DNA of 33,112 nt from Solirubrobacterales bacterium (GCA_025963965.1 JAOPZS010000056.1:1-33112), one strand, 5' to 3'. Positions 14,352 through 23,402 are shown, counted from the first letter of the stretch. Numbers and translations: made by a program. The notes: generated from the letters alone by a model not told the origin.

Positions 14352-16066
14352 CCTCGCATCCCGACCGCCACGCGCAGCCGCCAAGCAACACCCGGTTCAT
14401 CTTCATAACCGGCGGCGTGGTCTCCTCGCTGGGCAAGGGCATCGCCGCCGCATCGCTGGGCCGCCTGCTCGTCTCCCGCGGCCTGACCGTGGGGCTGCAG
14501 AAGTTCGACCCCTACATCAACATCGATCCGGGCACGATGTCGCCCTACCAGCACGGCGAGGTGTTCGTCACCGAGGACGGCGCCGAGACCGACCTGGACC
14601 TCGGCCACTACGAGCGCTTCACCGACGCCAACACGAGCCGCGCGTCGAATGTCACCGCCGGCGGCATCTACGACACCGTGATCCGCCGCGAGCGGCGCGG
14701 CGACTACCTCGGCGGCACCGTCCAGGTCGTGCCGCACATCACCGACGAGATCAAGCAGCGCATCTCGCTGATCGCCGAGTCCAGCGAGGTCGACTTCGTG
14801 ATCACCGAGATCGGCGGCACGGTGGGCGACATCGAGTCGCTGCCGTTCCTCGAGGCGATCCGCCAGTTCCCCGTCGACGTCGGGCGCCGCCGCTGCATGT
14901 TCATCCACCTCACGCTCGTCCCCTACATCGGGCACGCCGGTGAGCTGAAGACGAAGCCCACGCAGCACTCAGTCAACGAGCTGCGCCGCATCGGCATCGC
15001 CCCCGACATGCTGATGTGCCGTTCGGAGAGCCCGCTGTCGATGGACATCCGCCGCAAGATCGCGCTGTTCGCCAGCCTTCCAGTCGAGGCGATCATCTCG
15101 GCCTGCGACGTCGACAACATCTACAAGGTCCCTCTCACGTTCCGCGAGCAGGGCGTCGACGAGTTCGTCCTCGAGCACTTCGCGATCGAGGCGCCGGCGC
15201 CGGAGATGGAGCGCTGGACCGAGCCGATCGAGCGCGCCGCCCGGGCCACCCGGACGGTCAAGGTCGGCCTGGTCGGCAAGTACATCCAGCTCGAGGACGC
15301 CTACCTGTCGGTGTCCGAAGCGCTCCGCCATGCCGCATCGCTGCAGGACGCACGCGTCGAGATCGACTGGATCGACAGCGAGCAGCTGCTCGACCCGGGC
15401 CAGGCCGCCGAGCGCCTCGAAGGCCTCGACGGGATCCTGATCCCGGGCGGCTTCGGCGGGCGAGGCTGGGAGGGCAAGATCCATGCCGCCCGCGTCGCGC
15501 GCGAGCAGCGCATCCCCTACCTGGGGATCTGCCTCGGCATGCATGTCGCCGTCTGCGAGTTCGCCCGCAACGTCGTCGGCCTCGACGGCGCCAACTCGAC
15601 GGAGATGGATCCCGAGACGCCGCACCCGGTGATCGACCTGCTGCCGGAGCAGAAGGAGGTCGCCGACCTCGGCGGGACGATGCGCCTCGGCGCGGACCCG
15701 ATCAAGCTCCACGACGCGACACGCGCCCGGGAGGTCTACGGCGAGGCCGTCATCTACGAGCGCCACCGGCACCGCTACGAGGTCAACAACCTGCTTCGCA
15801 AGAAGCTGCAGAAAGCGGGCCTCGAGATGTCCGGGACCTCGCCCGACGAGCGCCTCGTCGAGGTCGTCGAGCTGAGCGACCACCCGTTCTACGTCGCCTC
15901 GCAGTTCCACCCCGAGTTCAAGTCGCGCCCCGAGCGCCCAGCTCCGATGTTCCGCGAGTTCGTCGCGGCCTCGCTGGCACGGGCCCCGGAGCGCGAGGAG
16001 GTGCGCGTGTCAGACACCCGCACCGCCGCCGCCGGCGCCGCCGGCGAGCACTCCAGCCGGCCGTGA
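14348..16066 (+). CDS. pyrG: CTP synthase
   Basis: This 572-residue protein makes CTP from UTP, ATP and glutamine. The N-terminal synthase domain has [13 protein letters not shown] (19-31) and the conserved stretch [14 protein letters not shown]. The C-terminal glutamine amidotransferase has the GICLGMH nucleophile elbow with C395, and the H521/E523 pair in FHPEF. Length is normal apart from a short Arg/Ala-rich tail. The ATG overlaps the stop of the MraY-like gene (ATGA), and the stop overlaps the GTG of the M20 peptidase (GTGA). A TAGACT box ends 16 bases before the start, and GGGGCAGG can act as a ribosome site. Confidence 0.97.
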   Translation: MTSHPDRHAQPPSNTRFIFITGGVVSSLGKGIAAASLGRLLVSRGLTVGLQKFDPYINIDPGTMSPYQHGEVFVTEDGAETDLDLGHYERFTDANTSRASNVTAGGIYDTVIRRERRGDYLGGTVQVVPHITDEIKQRISLIAESSEVDFVITEIGGTVGDIESLPFLEAIRQFPVDVGRRRCMFIHLTLVPYIGHAGELKTKPTQHSVNELRRIGIAPDMLMCRSESPLSMDIRRKIALFASLPVEAIISACDVDNIYKVPLTFREQGVDEFVLEHFAIEAPAPEMERWTEPIERAARATRTVKVGLVGKYIQLEDAYLSVSEALRHAASLQDARVEIDWIDSEQLLDPGQAAERLEGLDGILIPGGFGGRGWEGKIHAARVAREQRIPYLGICLGMHVAVCEFARNVVGLDGANSTEMDPETPHPVIDLLPEQKEVADLGGTMRLGADPIKLHDATRAREVYGEAVIYERHRHRYEVNNLLRKKLQKAGLEMSGTSPDERLVEVVELSDHPFYVASQFHPEFKSRPERPAPMFREFVAASLARAPEREEVRVSDTRTAAAGAAGEHSSRP

Positions 16067-17241
16067 CCGTCTCGGCCCCCGGAGCGACCTCCGGCGGCAC
16101 GCTGGAGCAGCGCTACCTGCACTCGATCTTCGCCGAGCTGTGCGCGATCGAGAGCCCGTCGCTGCGCGAGCGCGCATGCGGCGAGCGCGTGAAGGCCGAG
16201 CTGCAGGCGCTCGGCCTGGAGGTCTCAGAGGACGGCGCCGGCGAGGCGATCGGCGCCGACTGCGGCAATCTGCTCGCGCGGCTGCCCGGCGGGACCCACG
16301 GCGCCCGCTCGGTGCTGCTGTGCGCGCACCTGGACACGGTGCCGCCCGTCGCGCCGATCGAGCCGGTGCTCGAGGAGGGCTTCTGGGAGAACGCAAACGA
16401 CGGGATCCTCGGGGCCGACAACAAGGCCGCGGTCGCCGTGCTGCTGGCGCTCGCCCGCGACGTGTACCGCGAGGGCGCACCGGTCGACCTGGAGCTGCTG
16501 TTCACCGTCGGCGAGGAGATCTCGCTGGCCGGCGCCGCCGAGTTCGACGCCTCGGCGCTACGCAGCGACTACGGCTACGTGTTCGACCACGCCTCGCCGA
16601 TCGGCGAGGTGATCATCGACTCACCTTGCCATTTCCGCATCGAGGCGCGCTTTCGCGGCGCTGCCGCGCACGCCGGCATCCGCCCGCAGGACGGTCGCTC
16701 GGCGATCCTCGCGGCGAGCCGCGCGATCAGCTCGATGCGCCACGGCCTGATCGACGGTGAGGGCACCGTCAACGTCGGCATGATCAGCGGCGGAACCGCG
16801 ATCAACGTCGTTCCCGAACGCTGTGAGCTCGTCGCCGAGGTGCGCGGGCTCGACGACGCCCGCGGCGAGGCGCTCGTCGCGGAGCTCGTCGACCGCGTGC
16901 ACGAGGCCGCCAACCGTCCCGACTGCGACTGCGACGTCGACGTCGACGTACGGCGCACCTTCTCCGGCTACAGCCTGGCGCCGTCGGCGCCGCCCGTGCG
17001 GGCCGCCGAGGCGGCGCTGCGCTCGCGCGGTCACGAGCCCGTGCGGATCTCGAGCGGCGGCGGCTCGGACGCCAACGCCCTGATCGCCTCGGGCTTCCAG
17101 ACGGTGAACCTCGCCAACGGCACCGAGCGAAACCACGAGCCGGGGGAGCGCGTCGCCGCCGCGGCGCTCGAGGAGATGCTGGCCATCTGCCGGGCCCTGC
17201 TCGACGAGGTCGCAGCGCTTGCCCCCGATGCGGCGCTGTAG
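16063..17241 (+). CDS. M20-family metallopeptidase (PepT-like)
   Basis: A 392-residue zinc-dependent exopeptidase. Predicted metal and catalytic residues are H89 and D91 (AHLDTVP), the bridging D119 (GADNKAAVA), the E151-E152 pair (VGEE), D175 (VFDHA) and H358 (NHEP). A lid/dimerisation domain at about 185-300 has the usual RGAAAHAG and [11 protein letters not shown] segments. The GADNK form of the bridging motif is typical of tripeptidase T-like M20 enzymes, so a tri- or dipeptidase role is likely; another amide hydrolase cannot be excluded. GTG at 16063 overlaps the pyrG stop. Its TAG stop is also the first half of the TAGCTT box of the next gene. Confidence 0.9.
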   Translation: MTVSAPGATSGGTLEQRYLHSIFAELCAIESPSLRERACGERVKAELQALGLEVSEDGAGEAIGADCGNLLARLPGGTHGARSVLLCAHLDTVPPVAPIEPVLEEGFWENANDGILGADNKAAVAVLLALARDVYREGAPVDLELLFTVGEEISLAGAAEFDASALRSDYGYVFDHASPIGEVIIDSPCHFRIEARFRGAAAHAGIRPQDGRSAILAASRAISSMRHGLIDGEGTVNVGMISGGTAINVVPERCELVAEVRGLDDARGEALVAELVDRVHEAANRPDCDCDVDVDVRRTFSGYSLAPSAPPVRAAEAALRSRGHEPVRISSGGGSDANALIASGFQTVNLANGTERNHEPGERVAAAALEEMLAICRALLDEVAALAPDAAL

Positions 17242-17244
17242 CTT
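17239..17244 (+). promoter_or_regulatory. TANNNT box (TAGCTT) overlapping the M20 stop codon
   Basis: The TAG stop of the M20 gene (17239-17241) forms the first half of TAGCTT. Nine bases later comes the ATG of the DUF3866 gene. No ribosome site lies between them. Confidence 0.4.
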
Positions 17245-17253
17245 CCAGCCGCG

Positions 17254-18486
17254 ATGCTGAAGCTCCGCCGCGCAACCGTCCTGCACGCCGATCCACCGGC
17301 TTCCGGGACCCGTGCCGCCGGAGAGCAGCGGCTTACGGTCGAGCTGCTCGGCGCTCGGCCCGAGGCGCCGCGCGAGGCGATTGCCGATACGGCCCTGACC
17401 GGGCCGTGCGTGGCGGGCGACGAGGTGATCGTCAACGTCGAGGCGCTCGACCTCGGCCTCGGCTCGGGCGGCTTTGACATCGTGCACGTCAACCTCACGC
17501 GCGGGCTCGACGCGCCCGGTGGCGCCGGGCGCAACGTGATGAAGCTCAACTACACGAGCCTGCAGCACACGGTCATGCCGGTCGAGCGCGACGCCGTGCT
17601 GCGCGTACCGCTCGAGCGCCCCGTCGCCGTGCTCGCCCTGCACGGGCAGCTCGCCGCCGTCGCCTGGGCGTTCGCCCAGATCCGCCCGGCGGGCAGGCTC
17701 GGATACGTGCAGACCGTCGGCGGCGCCCTGCCCGGCGGCCATTCGCGCACCGTCGCCGCGCTGAGCGACGCAGGCATGCTGGCGGGCCACCTGACGGCGG
17801 GGGCGGCGTTCGGCGGCGACGGAGAGGCTGTGACCACCGCCGGCGCGCTGCACCATGGCCTCGGCGAGCTCGGCTGGGACGCCGCCGTCTGCGGTCCGGG
17901 CCCCGGGATCGTCGGGTCCTCCTCAAGGCTCGGCCACGGCGGCCTCGTGGCCCTCGACAGCGCTCACGTCGCGCTCGCCCTCGGCTGCCCGACGCTGCTG
18001 GTCCCGCGCATGTCCTCGGCCGACACGCGCGAGCGCCATCGCGGCATCTCCCACCACACCCTGACCGTCCTCGACCTGCTGCTCGAGCCGGTCAGCGTCG
18101 CCCTGCCGGCCGGCATGCGCTCGCCGGTCGGCTCCGAGCTGCGGGCCGGGCTCGGCGAGGTCTTCGGCAAGGCCGGCGGCAACCGTCCGGCGCTGGCCCT
18201 CGATGTCGAGCGCCCGGCGCGGATCACCCGCCACGACTGGCGCCGCGCGAAGGTCGACCTTCCCGCGTACGCCGCCAGCGGCCTGCCCGCCCAGACGATG
18301 GGCCGCGGCATCACCGAGGACCCGCTCTTCTTCGGTGCCGCCCTCGCGGGCGGCGCCGCGCTCGGCGAGCTCGCCCGGTCCGCCACCGCCGGCGCGACCG
18401 CGCGGGACCACGGCGAGGGCCGCGACGTGACGGGAGAGGCGATGGAAGCGGTCGAGGCCGGCGACGGCGGCAGCGAGGCGGCGTGA
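17254..18486 (+). CDS. DUF3866 family protein, function unknown
   Basis: A 410-residue protein recognised as DUF3866 from its overall pattern: VNVEALDLGLGSGGFDIVHV, then NVMKLNYTSLQHTV (about 90-103). It also has a Gly-rich AVCGPGPGIVGSSSRLGHGG (about 211-230) and PRMSSADTRERHRGISHHT. The second half suggests an alpha/beta fold with nucleotide or phosphate-binding loops. The last 45 residues are low-complexity. The family has no known function to my knowledge. In this window it is tied to the M20 peptidase upstream and overlaps the Nudix gene downstream by GTGA, which hints at a shared pathway, perhaps peptide or nucleotide salvage (inference). Confidence 0.8.
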   Translation: MLKLRRATVLHADPPASGTRAAGEQRLTVELLGARPEAPREAIADTALTGPCVAGDEVIVNVEALDLGLGSGGFDIVHVNLTRGLDAPGGAGRNVMKLNYTSLQHTVMPVERDAVLRVPLERPVAVLALHGQLAAVAWAFAQIRPAGRLGYVQTVGGALPGGHSRTVAALSDAGMLAGHLTAGAAFGGDGEAVTTAGALHHGLGELGWDAAVCGPGPGIVGSSSRLGHGGLVALDSAHVALALGCPTLLVPRMSSADTRERHRGISHHTLTVLDLLLEPVSVALPAGMRSPVGSELRAGLGEVFGKAGGNRPALALDVERPARITRHDWRRAKVDLPAYAASGLPAQTMGRGITEDPLFFGAALAGGAALGELARSATAGATARDHGEGRDVTGEAMEAVEAGDGGSEAA

Positions 18487-19049
18487 ACGGCTCGCCGGCG
18501 CCGAGCGGTGGGCGCTCGCCGCGGGCCTTCGAGGCGCTCGGCGGAGAGACCGTCTACGACGGGCGCCTGATCGAGGTCCGGATCGAGCGCTTCCGGCACG
18601 CCGACGGCGAAGAGGTCTCACGCGAGATCGTCCGCCATCCGGGCGCGGTCGGGATCCTCGCCTACGACGAGCAGGCCGTGTGGCTCGTGCGCCAGCCGCG
18701 CGAGGCCGTTGGGGAGCCCGACCTGCTCGAGATCCCGGCAGGGCGCCTGGACAAGCGCGGCGAGGAGCCGCTGGCCGCCGCGCAGCGGGAGCTCGCCGAG
18801 GAGATCGGCCGCGGCGCCGAGCGCTGGGAGCCGATCCTCACCTACTACACCGGCGCAGGCTTCACCGACGAGCGCGTGCGCCTGTTCGCGGCGAGCGCCC
18901 TGCACGAGGCGAGCGCCGACAGCGGCGAGCAGGAGCGCATCGAGATCGTGCGCTGGCCGCTCAGCGACCTCGACGGCGCGCTGCACGAGTGCCGCGATGC
19001 GAAGACGCTGATCGCGCTGTTCTGGCTCGCGCGCCGGCTGAACGCCTGA
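18483..19049 (+). CDS. Nudix hydrolase, ADP-ribose pyrophosphatase type
   Basis: A 188-residue protein with a Nudix box beginning IPAGRLDKRGEEP and ending in RELAEEIG (102-109). The E-rich core binds the divalent metal. PAG before the box is typical of ADP-ribose pyrophosphatases, which split ADP-ribose to AMP and ribose-5-phosphate. M. tuberculosis Rv1700, at the same place between pyrG and xerD, is of this type (known), so the assignment has both motif and context support. The GTG start overlaps the DUF3866 stop in a GTGA. A perfect AAGGAGGG lies 11 bases after its stop, too far from the next start to explain simply. Confidence 0.9.
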   Translation: MNGSPAPSGGRSPRAFEALGGETVYDGRLIEVRIERFRHADGEEVSREIVRHPGAVGILAYDEQAVWLVRQPREAVGEPDLLEIPAGRLDKRGEEPLAAAQRELAEEIGRGAERWEPILTYYTGAGFTDERVRLFAASALHEASADSGEQERIEIVRWPLSDLDGALHECRDAKTLIALFWLARRLNA

Positions 19050-19093
19050 TTGCACCGCCAAGGAGGGACCGCGGCGGGCGCGAAGCTCACCGT

Positions 19094-20221
19094 ATGGCCC
19101 ACCTCGAAACTGTCGCCCCGGCGACGAGCGCCCCGATGGCGGCCCCGCCGGGGAGCCCCGGTCAGGCCGTTCCCGGAAGTGCCGGCACCGGCGCAAGCGG
19201 CGCCGCCGCCGAAGAGGAGCCCGCGGCAAAGGCCGGTGGCGAAGGCGACAGCGCCGAGCGGCTGGTCGGCGACTTTTTGGCCTACCTCGAGCTCGAGCGC
19301 GGTCTCTCGCGCAACACGCTCGACGCATACCGCTCGGACCTGCACCAGTTCTCGCTGTACCTCGACCGGCACGGGCTGAGCGTGCAGGGCGCGCGGCACT
19401 CAGACCTGGCCGACTTCCTCGACGAGCTCGCCCAAGGCTACGGCGAGCGCCCGCCCGTCGCGCCGACGACGCTCGGCCGCAAGGTCGCATGCCTGCGCTC
19501 GTTCTACCGCCACCTGCGCCGCGAGGAGACGATCTCACACGACCCGACGGCCGATCTGCACGGGCCGCGCAAGCCGCAGCGGCTGCCGCGGGTGCTCTCG
19601 CGCGAGGAGGTGCGCCGGCTGCTCGAGCAGCCCCGCGGCTCCTCGCCGCTGGCGCTTCGCGACCGGGCGCTGCTCGAGGTCATGTACGCCTGCGGTCTGC
19701 GCGCCTCGGAGGCCGTCGGCCTCGAGCTCGGCGACCTGGACATCGAGGAGGGCCTCTTGCGGACCCGCGGCAAGGGCGACAAGGAACGGATCGTCCCGGT
19801 CGGACGCCAGGCGCTCGCGGCTCTCTCGGTGTACCTGCAGGGTGGGCGGCCGGAGCTGGTCGGCAACCACGTCCAGGCGCGGCTGCTCGTCAACCACCGC
19901 GGCGGCGAGCTGACCCGCCAGGGGCTCTACAAGATCGTCCAGGGCCACGCCCGACGGGCCGGGCTGCAGGAGAAGATGAGCCCGCACACACTCCGCCATA
20001 CGTTCGCGACCCACCTTCTCGCCGGCGGCTGTGATCTGCGCTCGCTGCAGGAGATGCTCGGGCACGCCGACCTGGCGACGACCCAGGTCTACACGCACCT
20101 GTCCGCCGACCGGCTGAAGGACGCCTACTTCGGCGCGCACCCGCGTGCCGTTGCCGGAGCGGCAGCGGACGGACCGGCGGGGACGCTGCCCGTCGCGGCG
20201 GCTGAGATCGCTTCCCGATAG
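19094..20221 (+). CDS. xerD: Tyrosine recombinase XerD
   Basis: A 375-residue site-specific recombinase, probably the chromosome dimer-resolving XerD. An SAM-like N-terminal core-binding domain (about 54-145) begins RLVGDFLAYLELERGLS. The catalytic domain has R203 (ACGLRASE), K227 (RGKGDKE), H298 and R301 (HTLRH), H324 (LGHA) and nucleophile Y333 (TQVYTHLS). The first 50 residues are Ala/Pro/Gly-rich and absent from typical XerD. An ATG inside that tail (19136) could be the true start. AAGGAGGG at 19060-19067 lies 26 bases before the ATG. Order after Nudix matches Rv1700-Rv1701. Housekeeping context argues against a phage integrase. Confidence 0.92.
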   Translation: MAHLETVAPATSAPMAAPPGSPGQAVPGSAGTGASGAAAEEEPAAKAGGEGDSAERLVGDFLAYLELERGLSRNTLDAYRSDLHQFSLYLDRHGLSVQGARHSDLADFLDELAQGYGERPPVAPTTLGRKVACLRSFYRHLRREETISHDPTADLHGPRKPQRLPRVLSREEVRRLLEQPRGSSPLALRDRALLEVMYACGLRASEAVGLELGDLDIEEGLLRTRGKGDKERIVPVGRQALAALSVYLQGGRPELVGNHVQARLLVNHRGGELTRQGLYKIVQGHARRAGLQEKMSPHTLRHTFATHLLAGGCDLRSLQEMLGHADLATTQVYTHLSADRLKDAYFGAHPRAVAGAAADGPAGTLPVAAAEIASR

Positions 20222-20230
20222 ACATCGGGC

Positions 20231-21442
20231 ATGACCGAGAGCCCGGCCCGGCGAGCGTTCGTGCTCGTGATCGACGCCTGCGGCGCGGGTGCCCTTCCCG
20301 ACGCGGCCGCCTACGGAGACGAGGGGACCTGCACGCTGAGCCACCTCGCCGATGCGCACGGCGGCCTGGAGCTGCCGGCGATGGGGGCGCTGGGGCTCGG
20401 CTCGATCGTGCCGATCGAGGGTGTGCCGCCAGTCGCAGTCGAGCCGCCCGGCGGCCCGGCGATCCACGGACGCCTCGCTCCGCTCGGTCCCGGGAAGGAC
20501 TCGATCACAGGGCACTGGGAGCTGATGGGCGTGACGCTCCCCGCGCCGCTGCCGACGTACCCTCACGGCTTTCCTGCCGCGCTGGTGGCGCGCCTGCAGG
20601 AGGCGATGGGCCACGCCGTCATCTGCAACCGCCCCGACAACGGGCTTGCAGCGATCGAGCAGTTCGGCCAGGAGCACCTGCGCGGCGGAGCGCTGATCCT
20701 CTACACCTCCCAGGACTCGGTCCTGCAGCTCGCAGCGCACACCGAGCGTGTCACGACCGAGGAGCTTTACGAAGCATGCCGGCAGGCACGCGAGGTGATG
20801 TCCGGTCCCGACGCGGTCGGGCGCGTGATCGCGCGGCCGTTCACGGGTGAGCCGGGCAGCTTCGCCCGGACGCCCGGGCGCCGCGACTTCGCGCTGGCTC
20901 CGGTGGGACGGAGCTACCTCGACGAGCTGGCCGAGGCCGGCAAGAGCGTGATCGGCGTCGGCAAGATCGAGGACCTGTTCGCCGCGCGCGGGCTGAGCGG
21001 CTCCCTGCCCGGCTCGACCAACGCGCAGGCACTCGACGCCGTCGCCGTGCTCGCGAGGGAGCTCGAGGAGGGGCTCGTGTTCGCGAACCTGATCGAGACC
21101 GACCAGGTCTACGGCCACCGCAAGGACATCGCGGGCTTCGCTGATGCGCTACGCGAGATCGACGCGCGTGTGGCCGAGCTGATCGAGACGATGCGCGAGG
21201 GGGACATGCTGATCGTCACGGCCGACCACGGCGTCGACCCGGTCCACCCCGGCACAGACCACACGCGCGAGTACGCGCCGCTGCTGGCGCTGACCGGCCC
21301 GATGGCGCGCCGCGCGGCTCGCGGCGGCGGCTACGGCGGGTCGCGTCACGACGGGCTGATGGCCGACGTCGGCGCGAGCGTGCTGAGCTGGCTGACGGGG
21401 CGCGGCGCGCCAGGGCTGCCGGGCGAGCCGTTCCTAAGCTGA
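20231..21442 (+). CDS. deoB: Phosphopentomutase
   Basis: A 403-residue enzyme of the alkaline phosphatase-like superfamily that interconverts ribose-1-phosphate and ribose-5-phosphate in nucleoside salvage. The N-terminal metal motif is FVLVIDACGAG (D15), followed by GDEGTCTLSH. The conserved GKDSITGHWELMG holds the catalytic threonine region, and the second metal site is in VTADHGVDPVHPGTDHT near residues 335-350. Length is typical. The ATG at 20231 follows TAGACA, whose TAG is the xerD stop, by six bases. It is followed by mutM after four bases. In function it complements the M20/DUF3866/Nudix block, since ADP-ribose cleavage yields ribose-5-phosphate (inference). Confidence 0.94.
   Translation: MTESPARRAFVLVIDACGAGALPDAAAYGDEGTCTLSHLADAHGGLELPAMGALGLGSIVPIEGVPPVAVEPPGGPAIHGRLAPLGPGKDSITGHWELMGVTLPAPLPTYPHGFPAALVARLQEAMGHAVICNRPDNGLAAIEQFGQEHLRGGALILYTSQDSVLQLAAHTERVTTEELYEACRQAREVMSGPDAVGRVIARPFTGEPGSFARTPGRRDFALAPVGRSYLDELAEAGKSVIGVGKIEDLFAARGLSGSLPGSTNAQALDAVAVLARELEEGLVFANLIETDQVYGHRKDIAGFADALREIDARVAELIETMREGDMLIVTADHGVDPVHPGTDHTREYAPLLALTGPMARRAARGGGYGGSRHDGLMADVGASVLSWLTGRGAPGLPGEPFLS
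21435..21440 (+). promoter_or_regulatory. TANNNT box (TAAGCT) 6 nt before mutM
   Basis: TAAGCT covers the last codons of deoB and ends six bases before the mutM ATG at 21447. There is no ribosome site. Confidence 0.35.
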
Positions 21443-21446
21443 GCCG

Positions 21447-22358
21447 ATGCCCGAGCTACCCGAGGTCGAGACGATCCGCCGCCAGCTTGCGCCGCTCGTG
21501 GAGGGCCGGCGGATCGAGCAGATCGAGGTGCTCGACCCACGCTGGCCGCGGCCACTCGCGCCGGCCGAGATCGAGAGCGCCCTGCGCGGACGGCGCATTG
21601 AGACGCTCGGCAGGCGCGGCAAGTACCTGCTGTGGAACCTCGAGGGTGACCTGCACCTGGCCCAGCACCTGCGCATGACGGGGTCCGTGCTGGCCCAGCC
21701 CGACGGCGAGCCGGCCCACACGCGGGTGCGGATGCTGCTCGGCCGCCGCGCCGGCGAGGGGAAGGTGCGCCTGGCGATCACCGACCCCCGCCGCTTCGGG
21801 ACCGGAGAGCTGCTGCTCGGCACCGACGCGCTGACGCTGTTCCTCGATGCGCGGCTCGGGCTCGAGCCGTTCGACGAGGGCTTCACGTGGGAGTACCTGC
21901 GGCTGGTAATGAGGGGCCGCACGGCGCCGATCAAGGCGATGCTTCTCGACCAGCGGCGGCTGGCCGGCGTGGGGAACATCTATGCAGACGAGGCGCTGTT
22001 CATGGCCCGCCTCCATCCGCTGCGCGCGGCCGGATCGCTGACGCGGGCCCAGGCAGAGGCGCTGCGCGAGGGCGTGATCGCCGCTCTGCAGGCCGGGATC
22101 GACGCTCGTGGGGCGAGCATCGACGACTTCCGCCACATCGACGGCGTCCGCGGGTCCTTCCAGGACCGCTTCCTCGTGCACCTGCGAGCCGGCGAGCCGT
22201 GCGTGCGCTGCGGAAGAGCGATCCGCAAGATCGTCGTGGCCGGACGCGGGACCTACGTCTGCGAGCACTGCCAGCCGCGGCCGCGGCGGAGAGTCAGGCA
22301 GCCTCCGCCAGAAGCTCGTCCAGGCGGCCGTCCTGCTCGGCCGCGAGCAGCTCCTTGA
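21447..22358 (+). CDS. mutM: Formamidopyrimidine-DNA glycosylase
   Basis: A 303-residue base-excision repair enzyme that removes 8-oxoguanine and ring-opened purines and nicks the strand. It begins MPELPEVETI, so P2 and E3 give the catalytic N-terminus after Met removal. K59 (GRRGKYLLW) and R267 (GRGTYVC) are the other family residues. The C-terminal zinc finger uses C252, C255, C272 and C275. The protein then runs about 28 residues past the finger as an Arg/Pro tail, and this tail overlaps the antisense glutaredoxin gene by 65 bp. Start ATG 21447 is four bases after deoB. Confidence 0.95.
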   Translation: MPELPEVETIRRQLAPLVEGRRIEQIEVLDPRWPRPLAPAEIESALRGRRIETLGRRGKYLLWNLEGDLHLAQHLRMTGSVLAQPDGEPAHTRVRMLLGRRAGEGKVRLAITDPRRFGTGELLLGTDALTLFLDARLGLEPFDEGFTWEYLRLVMRGRTAPIKAMLLDQRRLAGVGNIYADEALFMARLHPLRAAGSLTRAQAEALREGVIAALQAGIDARGASIDDFRHIDGVRGSFQDRFLVHLRAGEPCVRCGRAIRKIVVAGRGTYVCEHCQPRPRRRVRQPPPEARPGGRPARPRAAP

Positions 22359-22563
22359 AGCCGCCGACGAGGCGCCCCCCGACGAGGATCTGCGGGAAGC
22401 TCATCATGCCCGTCCGCTGCACCAGCTCCATGCGCCCGGATGGGTCCTTGGAGAGGTTGATCTCGGCGTACTCGATGCCGCGCGTGCTCAGCAGACCCTT
22501 GGCGCGGGCGCAGAAGGAGCACGGGTCGGTGGTGTAGACGATGACCTGCGTGTCGGCACTCAT
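22294..22563 (-). CDS. Glutaredoxin-like protein
   Basis: An 89-residue thioredoxin-fold protein with the dithiol site CSFC (C15-C18) after YTTDP, the cis-proline motif SFPQILVGG (about 55-63) and GGFKEL. Glutaredoxins and mycoredoxins reduce disulfides or mixed thiols. Mycoredoxin-1 of actinobacteria is of similar size and uses mycothiol, so this may be mycothiol-linked rather than glutathione-linked (inference). It lies antisense and convergent to mutM with a 65-bp overlap, and divergent from recO. Its start is TAATG, preceded by the two-codon frame ATG-AAG-TAA. TATACT lies ten bases before the ATG. Confidence 0.88.
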   Translation of the reverse strand: MSADTQVIVYTTDPCSFCARAKGLLSTRGIEYAEINLSKDPSGRMELVQRTGMMSFPQILVGGRLVGGFKELLAAEQDGRLDELLAEAA

Positions 22564-22573
22564 TACTTCATTA

Positions 22574-22579
22574 AGTATA
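22574..22579 (-). promoter_or_regulatory. Candidate -10 (TATACT) for the glutaredoxin gene
   Basis: On the minus strand TATACT matches TATAAT at five of six positions and is ten bases before the ATG. It lies in a short AT-rich patch that contrasts with its surroundings. Confidence 0.5.
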
Positions 22580-22621
22580 GGAGTCGATCGGGGGCAGACC
22601 GGCGCCCGCCGGGCGCGGGCC

Positions 22622-22627
22622 TAGACT
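22622..22627 (+). promoter_or_regulatory. TANNNT box (TAGACT) 10 nt before recO
   Basis: TAGACT is followed by CGCTTTACCC and the GTG at 22638. No ribosome site is present. It is divergent from the glutaredoxin promoter within the same 74-bp gap. Confidence 0.4.
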
Positions 22628-22637
22628 CGCTTTACCC

Positions 22638-23381
22638 GTGCCAGGACCTGTCAAGACAGAGGCTGTCGTGCTGCGCTCGATGCGCTACGGGGAGGCTGAC
22701 AGGATCCTCCACCTATACACGCCCGCTCGCGGCAGGGTCGGCGCGATCGCGAAGGGAGTGCGCCGGGCGCGCAGCCGCTTCGGCGGTCGCCTCGAGCCGT
22801 TCTTCCGCATCCAGGCCGAGCTGCACGAAGGGCGCGGGGAGCTGCTGACGGTGACGGGCGCGCAGACGATCGACCCGCACGCGCGCCTGCGCACCGATGC
22901 CCGGGCGCTGGACGCGGCAGCGCGGGCGTGCGACGCGGTGGGAAGGATGTTCGAGACGGGCGAGCCGCACCCGGGAGTGTTCAACCTGCTCTGCCGCCAG
23001 CTCGCCCTGCTAGACGCACAGGCGGCGCCCGACGGCGGGTCTGGCGCGGCCGGGCGCGGCGGGTCGCTGAGCTTCCGCCTGAAGCTGCTGCTCGCAGCCG
23101 GTCTCGCGCCGCAGCTCGGAGCGTGCGCGAACTGCGGTGAGCCGGAGCACCTCGTGGGCTTCTCGGGCGCCGCCGGCGGAGTCGTCTGCGCGGCGTGCGA
23201 GGCGGGATCGTTCGCGCTCGGCGAGGAGGCGCACGGCTTCATGGCGGATGCGCTCGGCAAGTCGCTGACGGAGGCGCCGGTCGCGGGCGAGCAGGCGCTC
23301 GGGCAGGTCGAACGGGCGGTCGCGGCGACGCTCGAGCACCACGCCCACGTGCGGCTGATGCCGGCGTTCGCGGCCGCCTAG
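22638..23381 (+). CDS. recO: DNA repair protein RecO
   Basis: A 247-residue RecFOR-pathway protein that anneals DNA and helps load RecA. It has an N-terminal OB-fold (about 1-80) beginning VKTEAVVLRSMRYGEADRIL, then a helical domain with a four-Cys zinc site (C163, C166, C184, C187). Length is typical. The GTG start has a TAGACT box ten bases upstream. It is followed after 34 bp by the PRC-barrel gene. Together with recN, mutM and dnaG it adds to the DNA-maintenance character of the region. Confidence 0.93.
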   Translation: MPGPVKTEAVVLRSMRYGEADRILHLYTPARGRVGAIAKGVRRARSRFGGRLEPFFRIQAELHEGRGELLTVTGAQTIDPHARLRTDARALDAAARACDAVGRMFETGEPHPGVFNLLCRQLALLDAQAAPDGGSGAAGRGGSLSFRLKLLLAAGLAPQLGACANCGEPEHLVGFSGAAGGVVCAACEAGSFALGEEAHGFMADALGKSLTEAPVAGEQALGQVERAVAATLEHHAHVRLMPAFAAA

Positions 23382-23402
23382 CTTCGGCGGTCCCGGCGCG
23401 GC

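Noticed and set aside
19094-20221. Phage or island integrase instead of XerD
   Set aside because: It lies in the conserved housekeeping order after Nudix, is of XerD length and has no phage or excision genes beside it.
19535-21118. 527-codon minus-strand frame across xerD and deoB
   Set aside because: It spans two well-identified genes in antisense and has no recognisable domain.
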